Assembly (NCBI RefSeq): GCF_000817735.3
Contig: NZ_JTJC03000011.1
Location: 1-64,000 of the forward strand
DNA from: Scytonema millei VB511283
Lineage (GTDB): Bacteria > Cyanobacteriota > Cyanobacteriia > Cyanobacteriales > Chroococcidiopsidaceae
Length of the DNA: 64,000 nt
Direction of reading: 5' to 3'
Numbering within the stretch: the first letter of the stretch is position 1; every line of letters begins with the position of its first letter. A program made the position numbers and the translations under genes. The notes under the pieces were generated by a model. It was given only the letters and a program-made list of their open reading frames with translations, was not told the DNA's origin and made no database searches. This document shows, one piece after another, positions 1 through 8,911 of the stretch.

Positions 1-284
1 CAAACCTCCGAGACTTTTATCTACCTTGCCATGATCCGTATCATGGTTAGGCGGCTGGCATAAAATCTCACCCTTCAAAACTTTTCAAACATCCTCTAAG
101 TGAAAAGGCGATCGGCTGTTCTGATTTTTGTCTTCAAAATCATTGTTCTAGTAAAAACAGTCAAGCGATCGCGCAGTCTGATAGGTATCGAGTAGGGAAT
201 TTCAGTAATTAATTTTTTTCTACCAACTCAAATCTCACGTTTTTCTCAAATATTATTCTCAAACCCGAACTGGAGGAAATAGAA

Positions 285-638
285 ATGTCTCACTTTCGCA
301 CCCTTCGTACTAAGCTTACTAATGTCGAAATTTTAAAGGCTTCTTTGAAAGATTTAGGTATTTTCGTTCAGACAGATACTTATGTTCGCGGCTATAACGG
401 TCAACGAGTTCGCGCTGAAATTGTTGCTGTGCTTGAAGGCGAACAGGACATTGGTTGGTCGCGAAACGCCAATGGTTCGTTTGACATGATTGCTGACTTA
501 CCCGGTGTTGGTAGGAAAAATAATGTAGCTGAATTGACCAATGCTCTCAATCAAAAATATGCGATTAATCAGGCATTGGCACAAGTCAAGCAACGCGGAT
601 TACAAACTGCAAATGTAAAGTTAGTGCTGCAAGATTAG
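285..638 (+). CDS. ycf35: DUF1257 / Ycf35 family protein
   Basis: This 117-residue protein matches the DUF1257 (Ycf35) family, which is conserved in cyanobacteria and some algal plastids and has no established function. It opens MSHFRTL, as members of the family do, and has the family's full length, with no signal peptide or membrane segment. A strong ribosome site (GGAGG, 272-276) lies eight bases before the ATG. In many cyanobacteria the gene is followed by a ferredoxin and a DUF2997 gene. Here a terminator hairpin follows at once, so the gene appears to be monocistronic. The family call is secure; the role is unknown. Confidence 0.88.
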   Translation: MSHFRTLRTKLTNVEILKASLKDLGIFVQTDTYVRGYNGQRVRAEIVAVLEGEQDIGWSRNANGSFDMIADLPGVGRKNNVAELTNALNQKYAINQALAQVKQRGLQTANVKLVLQD

Positions 639-649
639 TTGCTTTACCA

Positions 650-679
650 AGGGTGCAGCTCTATGCACCTCTTTTTTTT
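650..679 (+). terminator. Rho-independent terminator after ycf35
   Basis: A GGTGCA/TGCACC stem (652-657 and 664-669) with a short loop is followed by a run of eight T (672-679). It lies 12 bases after the ycf35 stop codon and should end that transcript. Confidence 0.8.
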
Positions 680-834
680 ACTCCACTCGTAATTACCGTT
701 CCATCAACATCTGTATTTATGCCCTTGCGATTGGATCGATTCTAAGCCCTGTCGCGCCAAACGCCATTCTTCACTGATAACTGATAACTGATTCCTCGCT
801 ACATTAGAAATGGCACTGTATAGAGTCAGGTGAA

Positions 835-1635
835 ATGCAGGTTCTTCGTCTTAACGCACTCTCTGATAACTACATTTTTTTACTTTACGAACCACAGCAG
901 AATATAGCTGCTGTCGTCGATCCGGCTGAGGCTGAACCAGTTTTAAAACAACTGCAACAGCTGGGTGCAGAATTAGTAGCAATTTTTAACACCCACCACC
1001 ATCACGATCATGTGGGTGGAAATCAAAAGCTGATGCAAAAATTTCCACAACTGACAGTTTACGGTGGCATTGAAGATAAAGGCAGAATACCAGGACAAAA
1101 GGTGTTTTTACAAGAAGGCGATCGCGTTTCATTTGGCGATGCCTTCGGCGGTTCGCGAAGCGACCATCGCACTGGCGAAGTTTTCTTCGTCCCAGGACAC
1201 ACCCGCGCCCATATCGCTTACTATTTTCCTCCTACCACAGCCGACGAACCAGGAGAATTATTCTGCGGCGATACTTTATTTGCTGGCGGCTGCGGAAGAT
1301 TATTTGAGGGTACGCCGACTCAAATGCTAGACTCTTTGAGCAAATTACGCAATTTACCCGATAATACCCGCGTTTGGTGCGCTCACGAATATACGCTGAA
1401 AAATCTGCAATTTGCGTTAACCGTAGATGGAAATAATGCAGAACTGCGATCGCGCTTTGCTCAGGTAAAATCCGCCCGCGATCGCGCCCAAGCAACTGTG
1501 CCATCATTACTGGGAATAGAAAAGCAAACCAACCCATTTCTACGCTGGCAGCAACCCGAACTTCAAGCAGTTACTAAAAGTCAAGATCCCGTGCAAACAT
1601 TTGCCCGTCTGCGAGGTATGAAAGATCGGTTTTAA
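835..1635 (+). CDS. gloB: Hydroxyacylglutathione hydrolase (glyoxalase II)
   Basis: This cytoplasmic metallo-beta-lactamase-fold enzyme hydrolyses S-lactoylglutathione to lactate and glutathione, the second step of methylglyoxal detoxification. The binuclear metal motif [10 protein letters not shown] lies near residues 53-62. Further ligand motifs are PGHT (residues 120-123), CGDTLF and CAHEY. At 266 residues it is about ten longer than usual. The extra residues ([10 protein letters not shown], about 102-111) come from a GC-rich inverted repeat (GCCTTCGGCGGTTCGCGAAGC) inserted in frame just before the conserved [12 protein letters not shown] stretch. The stop codon is the first TAA of a TAACTGT tandem array. 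Family assignment is firm; whether the insertion harms activity cannot be seen. Confidence 0.93.
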   Translation: MQVLRLNALSDNYIFLLYEPQQNIAAVVDPAEAEPVLKQLQQLGAELVAIFNTHHHHDHVGGNQKLMQKFPQLTVYGGIEDKGRIPGQKVFLQEGDRVSFGDAFGGSRSDHRTGEVFFVPGHTRAHIAYYFPPTTADEPGELFCGDTLFAGGCGRLFEGTPTQMLDSLSKLRNLPDNTRVWCAHEYTLKNLQFALTVDGNNAELRSRFAQVKSARDRAQATVPSLLGIEKQTNPFLRWQQPELQAVTKSQDPVQTFARLRGMKDRF

Positions 1636-1660
1636 CTGTTAACTGTTAACTGTTAACTGA
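1633..1660. repeat. STRR array, unit TAACTGT
   Basis: Four tandem heptamers (three TAACTGT, then TAACTGA) fill the gap between gloB and the convergent GH104 gene. The first unit supplies the gloB stop codon. Confidence 0.85.
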
Positions 1661-2382
1661 TTTTGTAATTCCTGTTGCAAGACTTTTTGGTAGATTCGTG
1701 GCAGAGAACTGGTCATCGCGTTATCTTCAATTCCGTAACCGAGACTCGTCCAAGTACCGGAAAGCAGCCTTAACACTCGGTCTAGCTTTCCTTGACGTAA
1801 TAATTCAGCTATGTCCGTTCCCCACTCTTGCGAGTCGTTGAGCCAAGCGTAAACCACCTTATCCTGATATCTTGCCTCAAAACTATAAGACTTCCACAAG
1901 AGAAAGCCAGAAGGCTGAGGGTGGTATCGAGGGGCGAGAGCATACCAAGTTGTATTTATCATTTGATATCGCCCCGCTGCGGTAGAGCAATTTCCCTTGT
2001 TGGGACCGTTGACAATTGTGATACAGCGTTCTGGATGACGGCTCAAGTCGCTAACACGCTGACCACCATAGATTAGAGAATAGGGTCGAGAACCGTTTGC
2101 CTCGCTAGCAGAGATCGTCCGCATTAAAGCCCGAATGTAAGGATCTCCCCCCTGCATCACCAGAGGAGGAAAATTACTCTCAAAAGTAGGATCGGCAGGC
2201 GATTTCGCTTGAGGTAAATGCCGCAGAAAGGATAGCAAGACAAACACAGCAATACCAGCGGCAACTAAGCGCCTTCTACCGATCCTTTTAGCCGCCTGCG
2301 ATCTTCCCTGCTCCCTGCTACGCGGCTTTACTGGCGAGGACACCTCGCCAGCCGCCCGCTTCCCTACTCCCTGCTCCCTCAT
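1639..2382 (-). CDS. GH104-type lysozyme/lytic transglycosylase, membrane-anchored
   Basis: The protein resembles the lambda endolysin (gpR) fold that cleaves peptidoglycan, family GH104. It has a glutamate in SASEANG at the position of the lambda catalytic Glu, then GGQRVSDLSRHPE, the AAGRYQM motif and a C-terminal WTSLGYG stretch, in the same order as in gpR. A hydrophobic segment near residues 40-55 should anchor or export it to the periplasm. The first 30 or so residues are basic and are encoded by CTCCCTGCT-like low-complexity repeats, so the true start may lie further in. Its ATG overlaps the TAA of the upstream SDR gene by one base, which suggests translational coupling. The C-terminus ends in repeat-coded LTVNS. 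Confidence 0.75.
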   Translation of the reverse strand: MREQGVGKRAAGEVSSPVKPRSREQGRSQAAKRIGRRRLVAAGIAVFVLLSFLRHLPQAKSPADPTFESNFPPLVMQGGDPYIRALMRTISASEANGSRPYSLIYGGQRVSDLSRHPERCITIVNGPNKGNCSTAAGRYQMINTTWYALAPRYHPQPSGFLLWKSYSFEARYQDKVVYAWLNDSQEWGTDIAELLRQGKLDRVLRLLSGTWTSLGYGIEDNAMTSSLPRIYQKVLQQELQNQLTVNS

Positions 2383-3044
2383 TAAGCAACGCCTGCAAAC
2401 AAATCTGCCAAATTCTTCTCTGGGGCTTCTGGTTTGGCGATCGCCTCGACAATTTTATTTCGGGCTGCTGGTTGAAATAAAGCTTCCACACAGACTTCGG
2501 CTACCTTGGTACGCGGAATGCTACCGCTTAAAGACAGCGTATCGGGGGAATATAACACGATCTTATCTGCGTTATCTTCATTCTTTAACCCCCCAGGACG
2601 GACGATCGTATAAGTCAAACCACTTTTTTGAATGTACTCTTCCGCTTGCTTCTTCCAAACCAAAATTAACCAAAACAAGTTGAGTGGATGGAACAATTGC
2701 GACGCACCAACCGAAGACACCAAAACAAAATGCTCGATGCCTTTGGCTTTAGAGACATCGACTAGATTTTTCGTGCCTTCGTAGTCTACTTTGTAAGGTG
2801 CTGTGGGGTCGAAGCCTGGTTTTGCTCCTGTCGCACACAAAACGACCGTACTATCCGCGATCGCAGTTTCTAAGGTACTTGGCTGTAGCACGTCACCCTG
2901 CACCAATTCGGCAGTATTAGGTAGAATTGCTCTAGCCGATTCCAAGTCCCGTACCAGCGCCCGCACGGGAATATTTCGTGCCACAAGTTGCTGGACGATC
3001 CTGCGACCTGTCTCACCTGTTGCGCCTGCTACAAATGCTTTCAT
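2382..3044 (-). CDS. NAD(P)-binding atypical SDR (NmrA-like) oxidoreductase
   Basis: The enzyme has an N-terminal Rossmann fold with the dinucleotide motif GATGETG (residues 7-13), then VLCATGAKPG, VDYEGTKNLV and LVSSVGAS, ending with an IVRPGGL stretch. It resembles the cyanobacterial and chloroplast NAD(P)H-binding proteins of the atypical SDR group. The substrate is unknown. I place the start at the ATG beginning MKAFVAGATG (3042-3044). A longer frame exists upstream, but its extra 42 residues do not look like this family. It is the first gene of a two-gene unit with the GH104 gene, which it overlaps by one base. Confidence 0.82.
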   Translation of the reverse strand: MKAFVAGATGETGRRIVQQLVARNIPVRALVRDLESARAILPNTAELVQGDVLQPSTLETAIADSTVVLCATGAKPGFDPTAPYKVDYEGTKNLVDVSKAKGIEHFVLVSSVGASQLFHPLNLFWLILVWKKQAEEYIQKSGLTYTIVRPGGLKNEDNADKIVLYSPDTLSLSGSIPRTKVAEVCVEALFQPAARNKIVEAIAKPEAPEKNLADLFAGVA

Positions 3045-3228
3045 AGTGATTATGTTAAATAAACGACAGTTATTTGTCTTGCTATCTCTAAATTTTAAAT
3101 TTGATAAACATTTGATGAACTCTCCCAGATTGACGTTTTGTTTTAGTAAAGATCGAGTTGGGAACAGCAACCTCTAACTTATCGTGGGCATCCTGAATAT
3201 AGAGACCAGATTAGACACAAGGGCTTTT

Positions 3229-3891
3229 ATGCTGTCAAGCAATCGCGAATACCAATACATGGAGGCTTCAGAAACGGTTTGGGATGCAGCAGCCGTGCCA
3301 GAGGTAGAAATACCAGCCGAGAAACTAACTCGCTTTCACGGTCAGTTTACCGACTGTATGGAAATGTATGCTGACGTGCATACTGTTGCCGAATATCTTA
3401 ACGCCCATCAGGGTTGGTTTTGCCGCTGCGCTCAGCCAATGACAGTAGAGCCGCTTGGCGCTAACGGTTATGCCTTGACAGTCGGTCGCTTTGGTGCCTT
3501 CAATTACGAAGTAGAACCTAAAGTCGGTTTGGAACTTCTACCTCCAGAGTCAGGCGCTTATCGAATTAGAACGATCGCCATTCCAAATTACGTTGCTCCT
3601 GGCTACGACGTAGACTTCAAAGCAGTAATGAATTTAGTGGATGCTAGTACTAACACTCATGACCACGGTGTCGTTACTGGAGTCGAGTGGGAACTCGATC
3701 TATCGGTTTATTTGCATTTTCCCAAGTTCATTCAGCGCTTGCCGCAATCTGTCATTCAAGCTACAGGCGATCGCCTCTTGAATCAAATCGTGCGTCAAGT
3801 TTCCCGCCGTCTAACTCACAAAGTACAGGAAGATTTTCACACGTCCTTCAATTTAACTTTTCCCAAAAAATCGAAGCGCCGCCGTAGCTAA
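3229..3891 (+). CDS. DUF1997 family protein
   Basis: This soluble protein of about 220 residues matches the DUF1997 family of cyanobacteria and plants, whose function is not known. Conserved-looking stretches are GQFTDCMEMYADV near the N-terminus and WELDLSVYLHFPKF with a basic C-terminus (KKSKRRRS). Three starts are possible: GTG at 3184, ATG at 3229 and ATG at 3259. None has a convincing ribosome site. I chose 3229 because it gives MLSSNREYQYMEASE, a natural N-terminus. The gene diverges from the SDR gene at 3044 and converges with the DUF4079 gene. Confidence 0.75.
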   Translation: MLSSNREYQYMEASETVWDAAAVPEVEIPAEKLTRFHGQFTDCMEMYADVHTVAEYLNAHQGWFCRCAQPMTVEPLGANGYALTVGRFGAFNYEVEPKVGLELLPPESGAYRIRTIAIPNYVAPGYDVDFKAVMNLVDASTNTHDHGVVTGVEWELDLSVYLHFPKFIQRLPQSVIQATGDRLLNQIVRQVSRRLTHKVQEDFHTSFNLTFPKKSKRRRS

Positions 3892-3927
3892 TGTGAAAGC
3901 GCGATCGCGCTCTCACACCAAATTCGA

Positions 3928-4398
3928 TTACTGTTTAGTAATAATCCTCTGGACAATTTGTACTCCGCTTACGGCTTGCCAACTAAATAGAGCTAAAATC
4001 GTAGCATTTAGGACAATATGGGTGTATCTCGCCCAATCTTGTCCTTTTTGCATGAAAGGAGACAAGCTAGCAGAGATAGCGATCATTCCTGTCATACCTA
4101 GTCCCGCTAAAAGGTGGGGTCCAACAAATAGCTTGCCATTATTAATGTAAGTCACAGCCATCGCACCAATCGCACCCAGCACCATCAGCGCCAGAATCAG
4201 CGAGCCAACTTGGTAGTGTTTGACGTTATATCTACCTTTGAGCAGCTCTTTCTTTTTCTCGCCTTCAGCAGTTCTTGCCCGTCGCCACTGGATGCCCAAA
4301 TAGAGCGCATAAATTGACACTCCTAGTAATATCCACATCAATACTGGATGGAAAAAATTGAGCCAAAACTTGACTTCTGGGGAGAGTAGAGCATTCAT
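3928..4398 (-). CDS. DUF4079 family membrane protein
   Basis: A 156-residue membrane protein of the DUF4079 family, found mainly in cyanobacteria. Four hydrophobic segments are visible, near residues 15-32, 65-85, 90-112 and 125-145. Histidines lie at the ends of several helices (FFHPVLMW, KHYQVGS, VGPHLLAG, YTHIVL). This resembles a b-type cytochrome helix bundle, but haem binding is only an inference. There is no signal peptide. The upstream side is an STRR-filled gap. No functional partner is evident in the neighbourhood. Confidence 0.75.
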   Translation of the reverse strand: MNALLSPEVKFWLNFFHPVLMWILLGVSIYALYLGIQWRRARTAEGEKKKELLKGRYNVKHYQVGSLILALMVLGAIGAMAVTYINNGKLFVGPHLLAGLGMTGMIAISASLSPFMQKGQDWARYTHIVLNATILALFSWQAVSGVQIVQRIITKQ

Positions 4399-4496
4399 CG
4401 TGCGTTCACCTGGCTTTAAGAATCTTTATAAAAATTATAATAGGGAGCAGGGAGTAGTTATCAGTGACCAGTGACCAGTGACCAGTTAGCTCCACT

Positions 4497-4600
4497 ACAC
4501 CCCACACCCCACACCCCACACCCCACACCCCACACCCCACACCCCACACCCCACACCTCCCACACTTCCCACACCCTACACACCCCACACCCCACACCAC
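4497..4600. repeat. STRR array, unit ACACCCC
   Basis: About fourteen copies of a CCCCACA-type heptamer, with a few variant units in the second half, lie between the DUF4079 gene and the ankyrin gene. TGACCAG units precede it. The strand asymmetry is striking: the + strand is almost free of G for 100 bases. A related GGTGTGG array occurs at 28796-28826. Confidence 0.9.
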
Positions 4601-4637
4601 TCAATTGTCTTGTGCCTGACCGATCGCGCTCTATGAG

Positions 4638-6125
4638 ATGATTATGAGCATGGATAGTCGTGGTGTCTCCTTAATTCGAGCGGTAAAAAGTGGCGACGTT
4701 GGGCAGGTAACAGCGCTACTCGATCGCGGTGCTGACCCTAACGAGTGCGATCGCGAGGGGACGACAGCTTTGATGTTTGCCGCTCAACTTGGCTATACGG
4801 AAATCGTTCGCGTGTTGCTCGATCGCAATGCCAATCCCAATATTCACCGACAACTTTTTGGGATTACGGCTTTGATGTTAGCAGCTGCGTCCCACCGTCT
4901 CGACGCGATCGAACTCCTGATTGCGAGGGGAGCAGATGTTAATGCTGGTAATGACGACAACAGCACAGCCTTGATGGTAGCTGCTGCCAAAGGAGATCTT
5001 GAAGTCGTACAAATCTTGTTGCAAGCAGGTGCAGATGCCAATACTAGAGACAAAGATGAGGATACAGCACTGCTCCTAGCTATCCAGCACGGATACGATC
5101 GCATCGTCCAAGCTTTACTCGTTGCAGGGGCAGATCCAAACCAAACCACAGCAGGGGAAACAGCTTTAACTCTAGCAGCAGCAACAGCTAATACTCAGAT
5201 AGTCAAAGTTTTGCTGACACATGGCGCAGCAGTTAATGGCAAAAATTGGGAAGGTAGAACGGCACTCATGCAAGCTGCGCAAAGAGGTGATGTTGCCGTG
5301 ACTCAATTGTTGCTAGCTAAAGGTGCTGAGCTGAATTCAAAAGACGATGCAGGCGAAACAGCTCTCACATTGGCAGTAGACGGAGGAAACCTAGAGATTG
5401 TCAAAGCCTTGTTGGAAGCCGGTGCTGACGTGAAGGCAAGGACGGAAGATGGTAGTACGGTAGTCGCGATCGCGGCAGCTAGCGGACAGGGAGCGATCGC
5501 CTCTGCTTTGCTTCTATACGGCGCTGACATCAATGCTAAGGACAAAGATGGAGAGACCCCCTTACATTTGGCTACCGTTGAAGGCTACGCTGATGTAGTA
5601 GAGAGCCTACTCGAATGCGGTGCTGATGTCAATGTCAAAAATCAGCTTGGCGATACTCCGCTGTTGGTAGCAGCTTTGCAAGGACACAGCCAAATTGCCG
5701 AAGTATTGCTACGACGGGGTGCAGACCCCAATGTCAGAAATTTAGACGAAACTCCCCTCAACCTTGCCGCTAGCCTCGGTCGCACTGAGACAGTCAGAGT
5801 ATTGTTAAACTATGGCGCAGACCCAAATATCCAAACAGCAGACTGCAAAACCCCACTGATGAAAGCAGCAGACCGCAACCAGATCGGTGTGATGCAACAG
5901 CTATTAAAAAAAGGGGCAGATGTGAATCGCCAAGATGCAGCCGGAGCTACAGCCCTGATGTGGGCAGCCCATCGAGGTTACAGCGAAGCTGTAGAATTAC
6001 TATTAAATGCAGGGGCAAATGTTAATTTAAAAAATCGAGGCGGACATACAGCACTGACGATCGCCGAGTTTAACGGTTATACAAATGTGGTGCGATCGCT
6101 CCAAGCCGCCGAGAGTAAGTCGTAA
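4638..6125 (+). CDS. Ankyrin repeat protein (15 repeats)
   Basis: The 495-residue protein is built almost wholly of 33-residue ankyrin repeats. I count fifteen, each with the TALMLAA...IVxxLLxxGADVN pattern. There is no signal peptide, catalytic domain or membrane segment, so it is a cytoplasmic protein-binding scaffold whose partner is unknown. The repeats differ from each other at DNA level, so this is an old array and not a recent expansion. Nearby ATGs at 4638, 4644 and 4650 are all possible starts. A GCGATCGC-type site precedes the start. The stop codon lies at the edge of an AGTCAAA array. Confidence 0.92.
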   Translation: MIMSMDSRGVSLIRAVKSGDVGQVTALLDRGADPNECDREGTTALMFAAQLGYTEIVRVLLDRNANPNIHRQLFGITALMLAAASHRLDAIELLIARGADVNAGNDDNSTALMVAAAKGDLEVVQILLQAGADANTRDKDEDTALLLAIQHGYDRIVQALLVAGADPNQTTAGETALTLAAATANTQIVKVLLTHGAAVNGKNWEGRTALMQAAQRGDVAVTQLLLAKGAELNSKDDAGETALTLAVDGGNLEIVKALLEAGADVKARTEDGSTVVAIAAASGQGAIASALLLYGADINAKDKDGETPLHLATVEGYADVVESLLECGADVNVKNQLGDTPLLVAALQGHSQIAEVLLRRGADPNVRNLDETPLNLAASLGRTETVRVLLNYGADPNIQTADCKTPLMKAADRNQIGVMQQLLKKGADVNRQDAAGATALMWAAHRGYSEAVELLLNAGANVNLKNRGGHTALTIAEFNGYTNVVRSLQAAESKS

Positions 6126-6216
6126 GTCAAAAGTCAAAAGTCAAAAGTCAAAAGTCATTCTCGCTGTTCCCTTTCTTCACTGATAACTGATAACTGATAA
6201 CTGATAACTGACAACT
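6125..6216. repeat. STRR arrays, units AGTCAAA and TAACTGA
   Basis: Five AGTCAAA heptamers (about 6125-6163) are followed by TAACTGA heptamers (about 6181-6216), directly after the ankyrin gene stop codon. Confidence 0.88.
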
Positions 6217-6324
6217 GCTCACTGTTTCGCTCCGGCTTGATAGCGCTCGATTAGTTCTGAAAGGTTCATCTTCGCCATCGATTCTCACAGTAGGATTGGT
6301 AGTAAGCATCAAGCTTGTGCGAAT

Positions 6325-6412
6325 AGAATTCGCAGACACGTACTAGGTTCGCCTGCACGGACTCTATAGCCTGCAAAAGCAGGCTTTGCCTGTGTAGTCG
6401 TGATTTACACTC
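6325..6412. repeat. Dispersed imperfect palindromic repeat
   Basis: A stretch of about 90 bases has an internal perfect hairpin (AGCCTGC AAAA GCAGGCT, 6368-6385). Its outer arms pair loosely (GAATTCGCAGACACGTA against TGTGTAGTCGTGATTTAC). Its layout resembles intergenic palindromic elements common in Nostoc-type genomes. It lacks any coding capacity and could be MITE-like. Confidence 0.5.
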
Positions 6413-6501
6413 GCCAGAGTGCTTACTCGGATAAGTTTTGCAAATATAAAAAGCGAGAAAAGTAAGATTAGATACTGATGTTGGGGAAGGTGGAGCAATT
6501 T

Positions 6502-6876
6502 ATGCAAATCGAGCAATGTCTTCATACCGCTATACTAGTCTCCAATTTAGAGCAAGCCGATCGCTTCTATGGGGAAATTTTGGGATTAGCCCAAGTCGAG
6601 CGATCGCTCAAATTTTCTGGTACTTGGTATCAAGTCGGCACGTATCAAATTCACCTCATTGTTGCACCCAGCGTACCTTTTACAACTCAAAACCCTGAAA
6701 AATTGGGTCGCAATCCTCATATTGCTTTTGCTGTATCCGATCTAAATGCTGCTAAGCAAAGACTTTTGACTCACAACTGTTCTATACAAATGAGTGCTTC
6801 TGGTCGTGCTGCTCTTTTTACTCAAGATCCCGACGGTAATATCATCGAACTGAGTCAGTTAACAGTTATCAGTTAA
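6502..6876 (+). CDS. VOC family (glyoxalase/bleomycin resistance-like) protein
   Basis: A single vicinal-oxygen-chelate domain of about 124 residues. It shows beta-strand pattern HTAILVSNLEQADRFYGEI, IHLIV, NPHIAFAVSDL and DPDGNIIELSQ. The FYGEILGL and DPDGNIIEL motifs are typical. The metal ligands would be H (in LHTAI), H (IHLIV) and E (IIELS). The substrate is not predictable. An ATG at 6478 is in frame, but GGAG at 6492-6495 sits six bases before the ATG at 6502, so I start there. The last residues (QLTVIS) and the stop codon are encoded by AGTTATC/TAACAG repeat units. Confidence 0.82.
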   Translation: MQIEQCLHTAILVSNLEQADRFYGEILGLAQVERSLKFSGTWYQVGTYQIHLIVAPSVPFTTQNPEKLGRNPHIAFAVSDLNAAKQRLLTHNCSIQMSASGRAALFTQDPDGNIIELSQLTVIS

Positions 6877-6983
6877 CAGTTATCAGTGGTGCGTAGTGCG
6901 CGATCTAATTGGGACTTGTGACTTTTCCTTGTCCCCTCGCCCTCCACCCGCTTTCCGACTCCCGACTCCCGACTTACGACTTA

Positions 6984-8282
6984 ATGACAACCTTTGCCTA
7001 CTGCTATACCGATCCTCTCCTCGATCCGACACCCGACCTCGGTCGGTGGCAGGGTGTGGATCGAGTTTATCAAGACTTGGGGCAGCGATCGCAGTTGCAG
7101 CAGTTGTTGAGTGACTGTCAGACAGCACCACCAGACTGTTTATTTGTCCGTTGCTTGGAAGATCTAGGCGATTCTATGGCAGAAATTGGCGATCGCTTGG
7201 CTCAATTGCAGGCTTTGAGTGTAAAGGTAGCGATTGGTGAATCGTCTTTAGCAACAGATTTAGCGAGTGAATTAACGCTACAGACAGATTTAATTCAACT
7301 TCTACACGCTGTAGGACAACAGCAGCGTAGCCGTCGCCTGCGTCAGGGACACGCTCGCAATCGTCTCAATGCCTTGCCTCCTCCTGGTAAAGCTCCCTAT
7401 GGTTATCGGCGCGGTAAAGAAAAATACGCGATCGACCGTACTACTGCCCCAGTTGTGAAAGATTTTTTTGAAAATTTTCTCCTGTTTGGTTCTTTGCGCG
7501 GAGCAGTACGGCATTTAGCACAAAAATATGGCAAAAAGATTTCCGTGACTACTGGACGACGCTGGCTGACGAATCCTGTTTATCGAGGCGATACGGCTTA
7601 TCAAAACGGTGAAACGATCGCCAATACCCACGTACCAATTATTTCTCGGGAAGAGGCGGCTCAGATCGATCGCTTGTTGCGGCGTAACCGCCAGCTCCCG
7701 CCGAGAACTGCTAGCGCTCCTCGTTCCCTCGTCGGATTAGCGGTTTGTAGCGAGTGCCAAGCGCCAATGACGGTTGTGAGCGTTACTGCTCGTCGTCAAA
7801 AGCGCGAATATCTCTACTTACGCGCCTTGCAATGTCCTCAACGCCCTAAGTGTGGTGCTATTGCCTACGAACAGGTATTAGAACAAACAATCGTCGCCAT
7901 TTGCCGTGATTTACCTGATGCTGTGGCTCAAATGAATTTTCCCCAATTGGATGCAGCAAAGCAGTCTTTACTCAGCGAGATTGCCAATCGGGAAGAGATT
8001 TTAGCTCAACTCTCTCAGCTTACTAGTACAGGTGTTTTGGATGAAGAGACTGCTAGTCTACGTGCCTACAAACTCCGTGCGGAAATTTCCCAGTTACAAG
8101 CTAAATTTGCGACTTTACCACCAGTCAATTTACGTTCCGTAGCTCAGGCTGTATCCATTCCCCAATTTTGGCGGGATTTATCTGAATCGGAGCGTCGCTT
8201 CTACTTTCGCGAATTCATCAACCAAATTCAGATTGTGCGGCAAGATACGACTTGGCAGGTGCGCTTAGTTTTTGTTTTTTAA
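6984..8282 (+). CDS. XisF-like large serine recombinase family protein, catalytic residues apparently missing
   Basis: The 432-residue protein has the layout of a large serine recombinase. An N-terminal resolvase-like domain (1-100) is followed by a Recombinase domain (about 125-230, GKAPYGYRRGKEKY). A zinc ribbon comes next (CSECQAPM...CPQRPKC, about 255-295), then a coiled-coil tail. It resembles the XisF family of cyanobacteria. The N-domain reads FAYCYTDPLL where active enzymes have Y-A-R-V-S-T, and EDLGDS where they have D-R-L-G-R-S. The nucleophilic serine and the arginines therefore seem absent. The start gives MTTFAYC. The upstream sequence is ACTCCCG repeat with no clear ribosome site. 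A nonenzymatic DNA-binding role is inferred. Confidence 0.8.
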   Translation: MTTFAYCYTDPLLDPTPDLGRWQGVDRVYQDLGQRSQLQQLLSDCQTAPPDCLFVRCLEDLGDSMAEIGDRLAQLQALSVKVAIGESSLATDLASELTLQTDLIQLLHAVGQQQRSRRLRQGHARNRLNALPPPGKAPYGYRRGKEKYAIDRTTAPVVKDFFENFLLFGSLRGAVRHLAQKYGKKISVTTGRRWLTNPVYRGDTAYQNGETIANTHVPIISREEAAQIDRLLRRNRQLPPRTASAPRSLVGLAVCSECQAPMTVVSVTARRQKREYLYLRALQCPQRPKCGAIAYEQVLEQTIVAICRDLPDAVAQMNFPQLDAAKQSLLSEIANREEILAQLSQLTSTGVLDEETASLRAYKLRAEISQLQAKFATLPPVNLRSVAQAVSIPQFWRDLSESERRFYFREFINQIQIVRQDTTWQVRLVFVF

Positions 8283-8302
8283 TATTAGACTTCACTGCAA
8301 TA

Positions 8303-8911
8303 TTAGGTTTCGCTTCTCAGGCGCATTGCTAGTTCTGCAAATAAAGCCGATAACGTAATTCGATTAGCTTTGTCGCTCCGAATTTCCTGAGTTTCTCGCT
8401 CGACTGTTGCTAAAATTTCCGCATATTTCTTTCCTATATCCTCGTTCATATTTTTAGATTGGTCTAAAATCTGCTGGCGTAAATCTCGGGCAATTTTATT
8501 TGTTTGCTCGTCCAAATCAAAAAGCTTTCTCTCTAGATTTCCAACTTGGTTTTTGTGTTCTTGAGTCAGTTCTTTTAAAGTTTCATCTCTACTAACTTGC
8601 TGTTTTTTAACGACTTCTGTGAGAGATTCAATTTCTTGTCTGATGTAGGCTTCCAACCCATCCATGCGCTTTCTTGTATCTTCCCGTAGTTCTGTAAACT
8701 CTTTCAGCAGTCGTTCTTCAATACGGTTAAATCTTTTATTATTTTCTCGAACTTGCGTTCCAAAGAGAATTTCCCGAATTTTATCTAAACTTCCACTACT
8801 CAAGTTTTCTACTTGAGAATATTGAGAGCCATTCGCTACAGTTGAAATCGGTTCGTTTTTGGAAGATTCTCCATCAATATAGTTGATATTATCGTCTGTA
8901 GATGCACTCAT
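8303..8911 (-). CDS. Conserved cyanobacterial coiled-coil protein
   Basis: The 202-residue protein has a polar, disordered N-terminus of about 45 residues. A short motif SLDKIREILFGTQV follows, then a long, highly charged coiled coil (about 60-185) rich in E, K, Q and R. I recall similar proteins with the DKIREILFG motif in other cyanobacteria but know no function. A good ribosome site (AGGAG) precedes the ATG. There is no membrane segment. It converges with the recombinase gene, with 20 bases between the stops. A structural or scaffold role is plausible but unproven. Confidence 0.7.
   Translation of the reverse strand: MSASTDDNINYIDGESSKNEPISTVANGSQYSQVENLSSGSLDKIREILFGTQVRENNKRFNRIEERLLKEFTELREDTRKRMDGLEAYIRQEIESLTEVVKKQQVSRDETLKELTQEHKNQVGNLERKLFDLDEQTNKIARDLRQQILDQSKNMNEDIGKKYAEILATVERETQEIRSDKANRITLSALFAELAMRLRSET

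Noticed and set aside
1-284. Gene or RNA before ycf35
   Set aside because: Only a short CATGAT/ATCATG palindrome (31-46) and GCGATCGC sites are seen. No frame or RNA fold that I can support.
4497-4600. Possible CRISPR array
   Set aside because: The units are seven bases and strictly tandem with no spacers, and no cas genes are in the window. The same holds for the other heptamer arrays.
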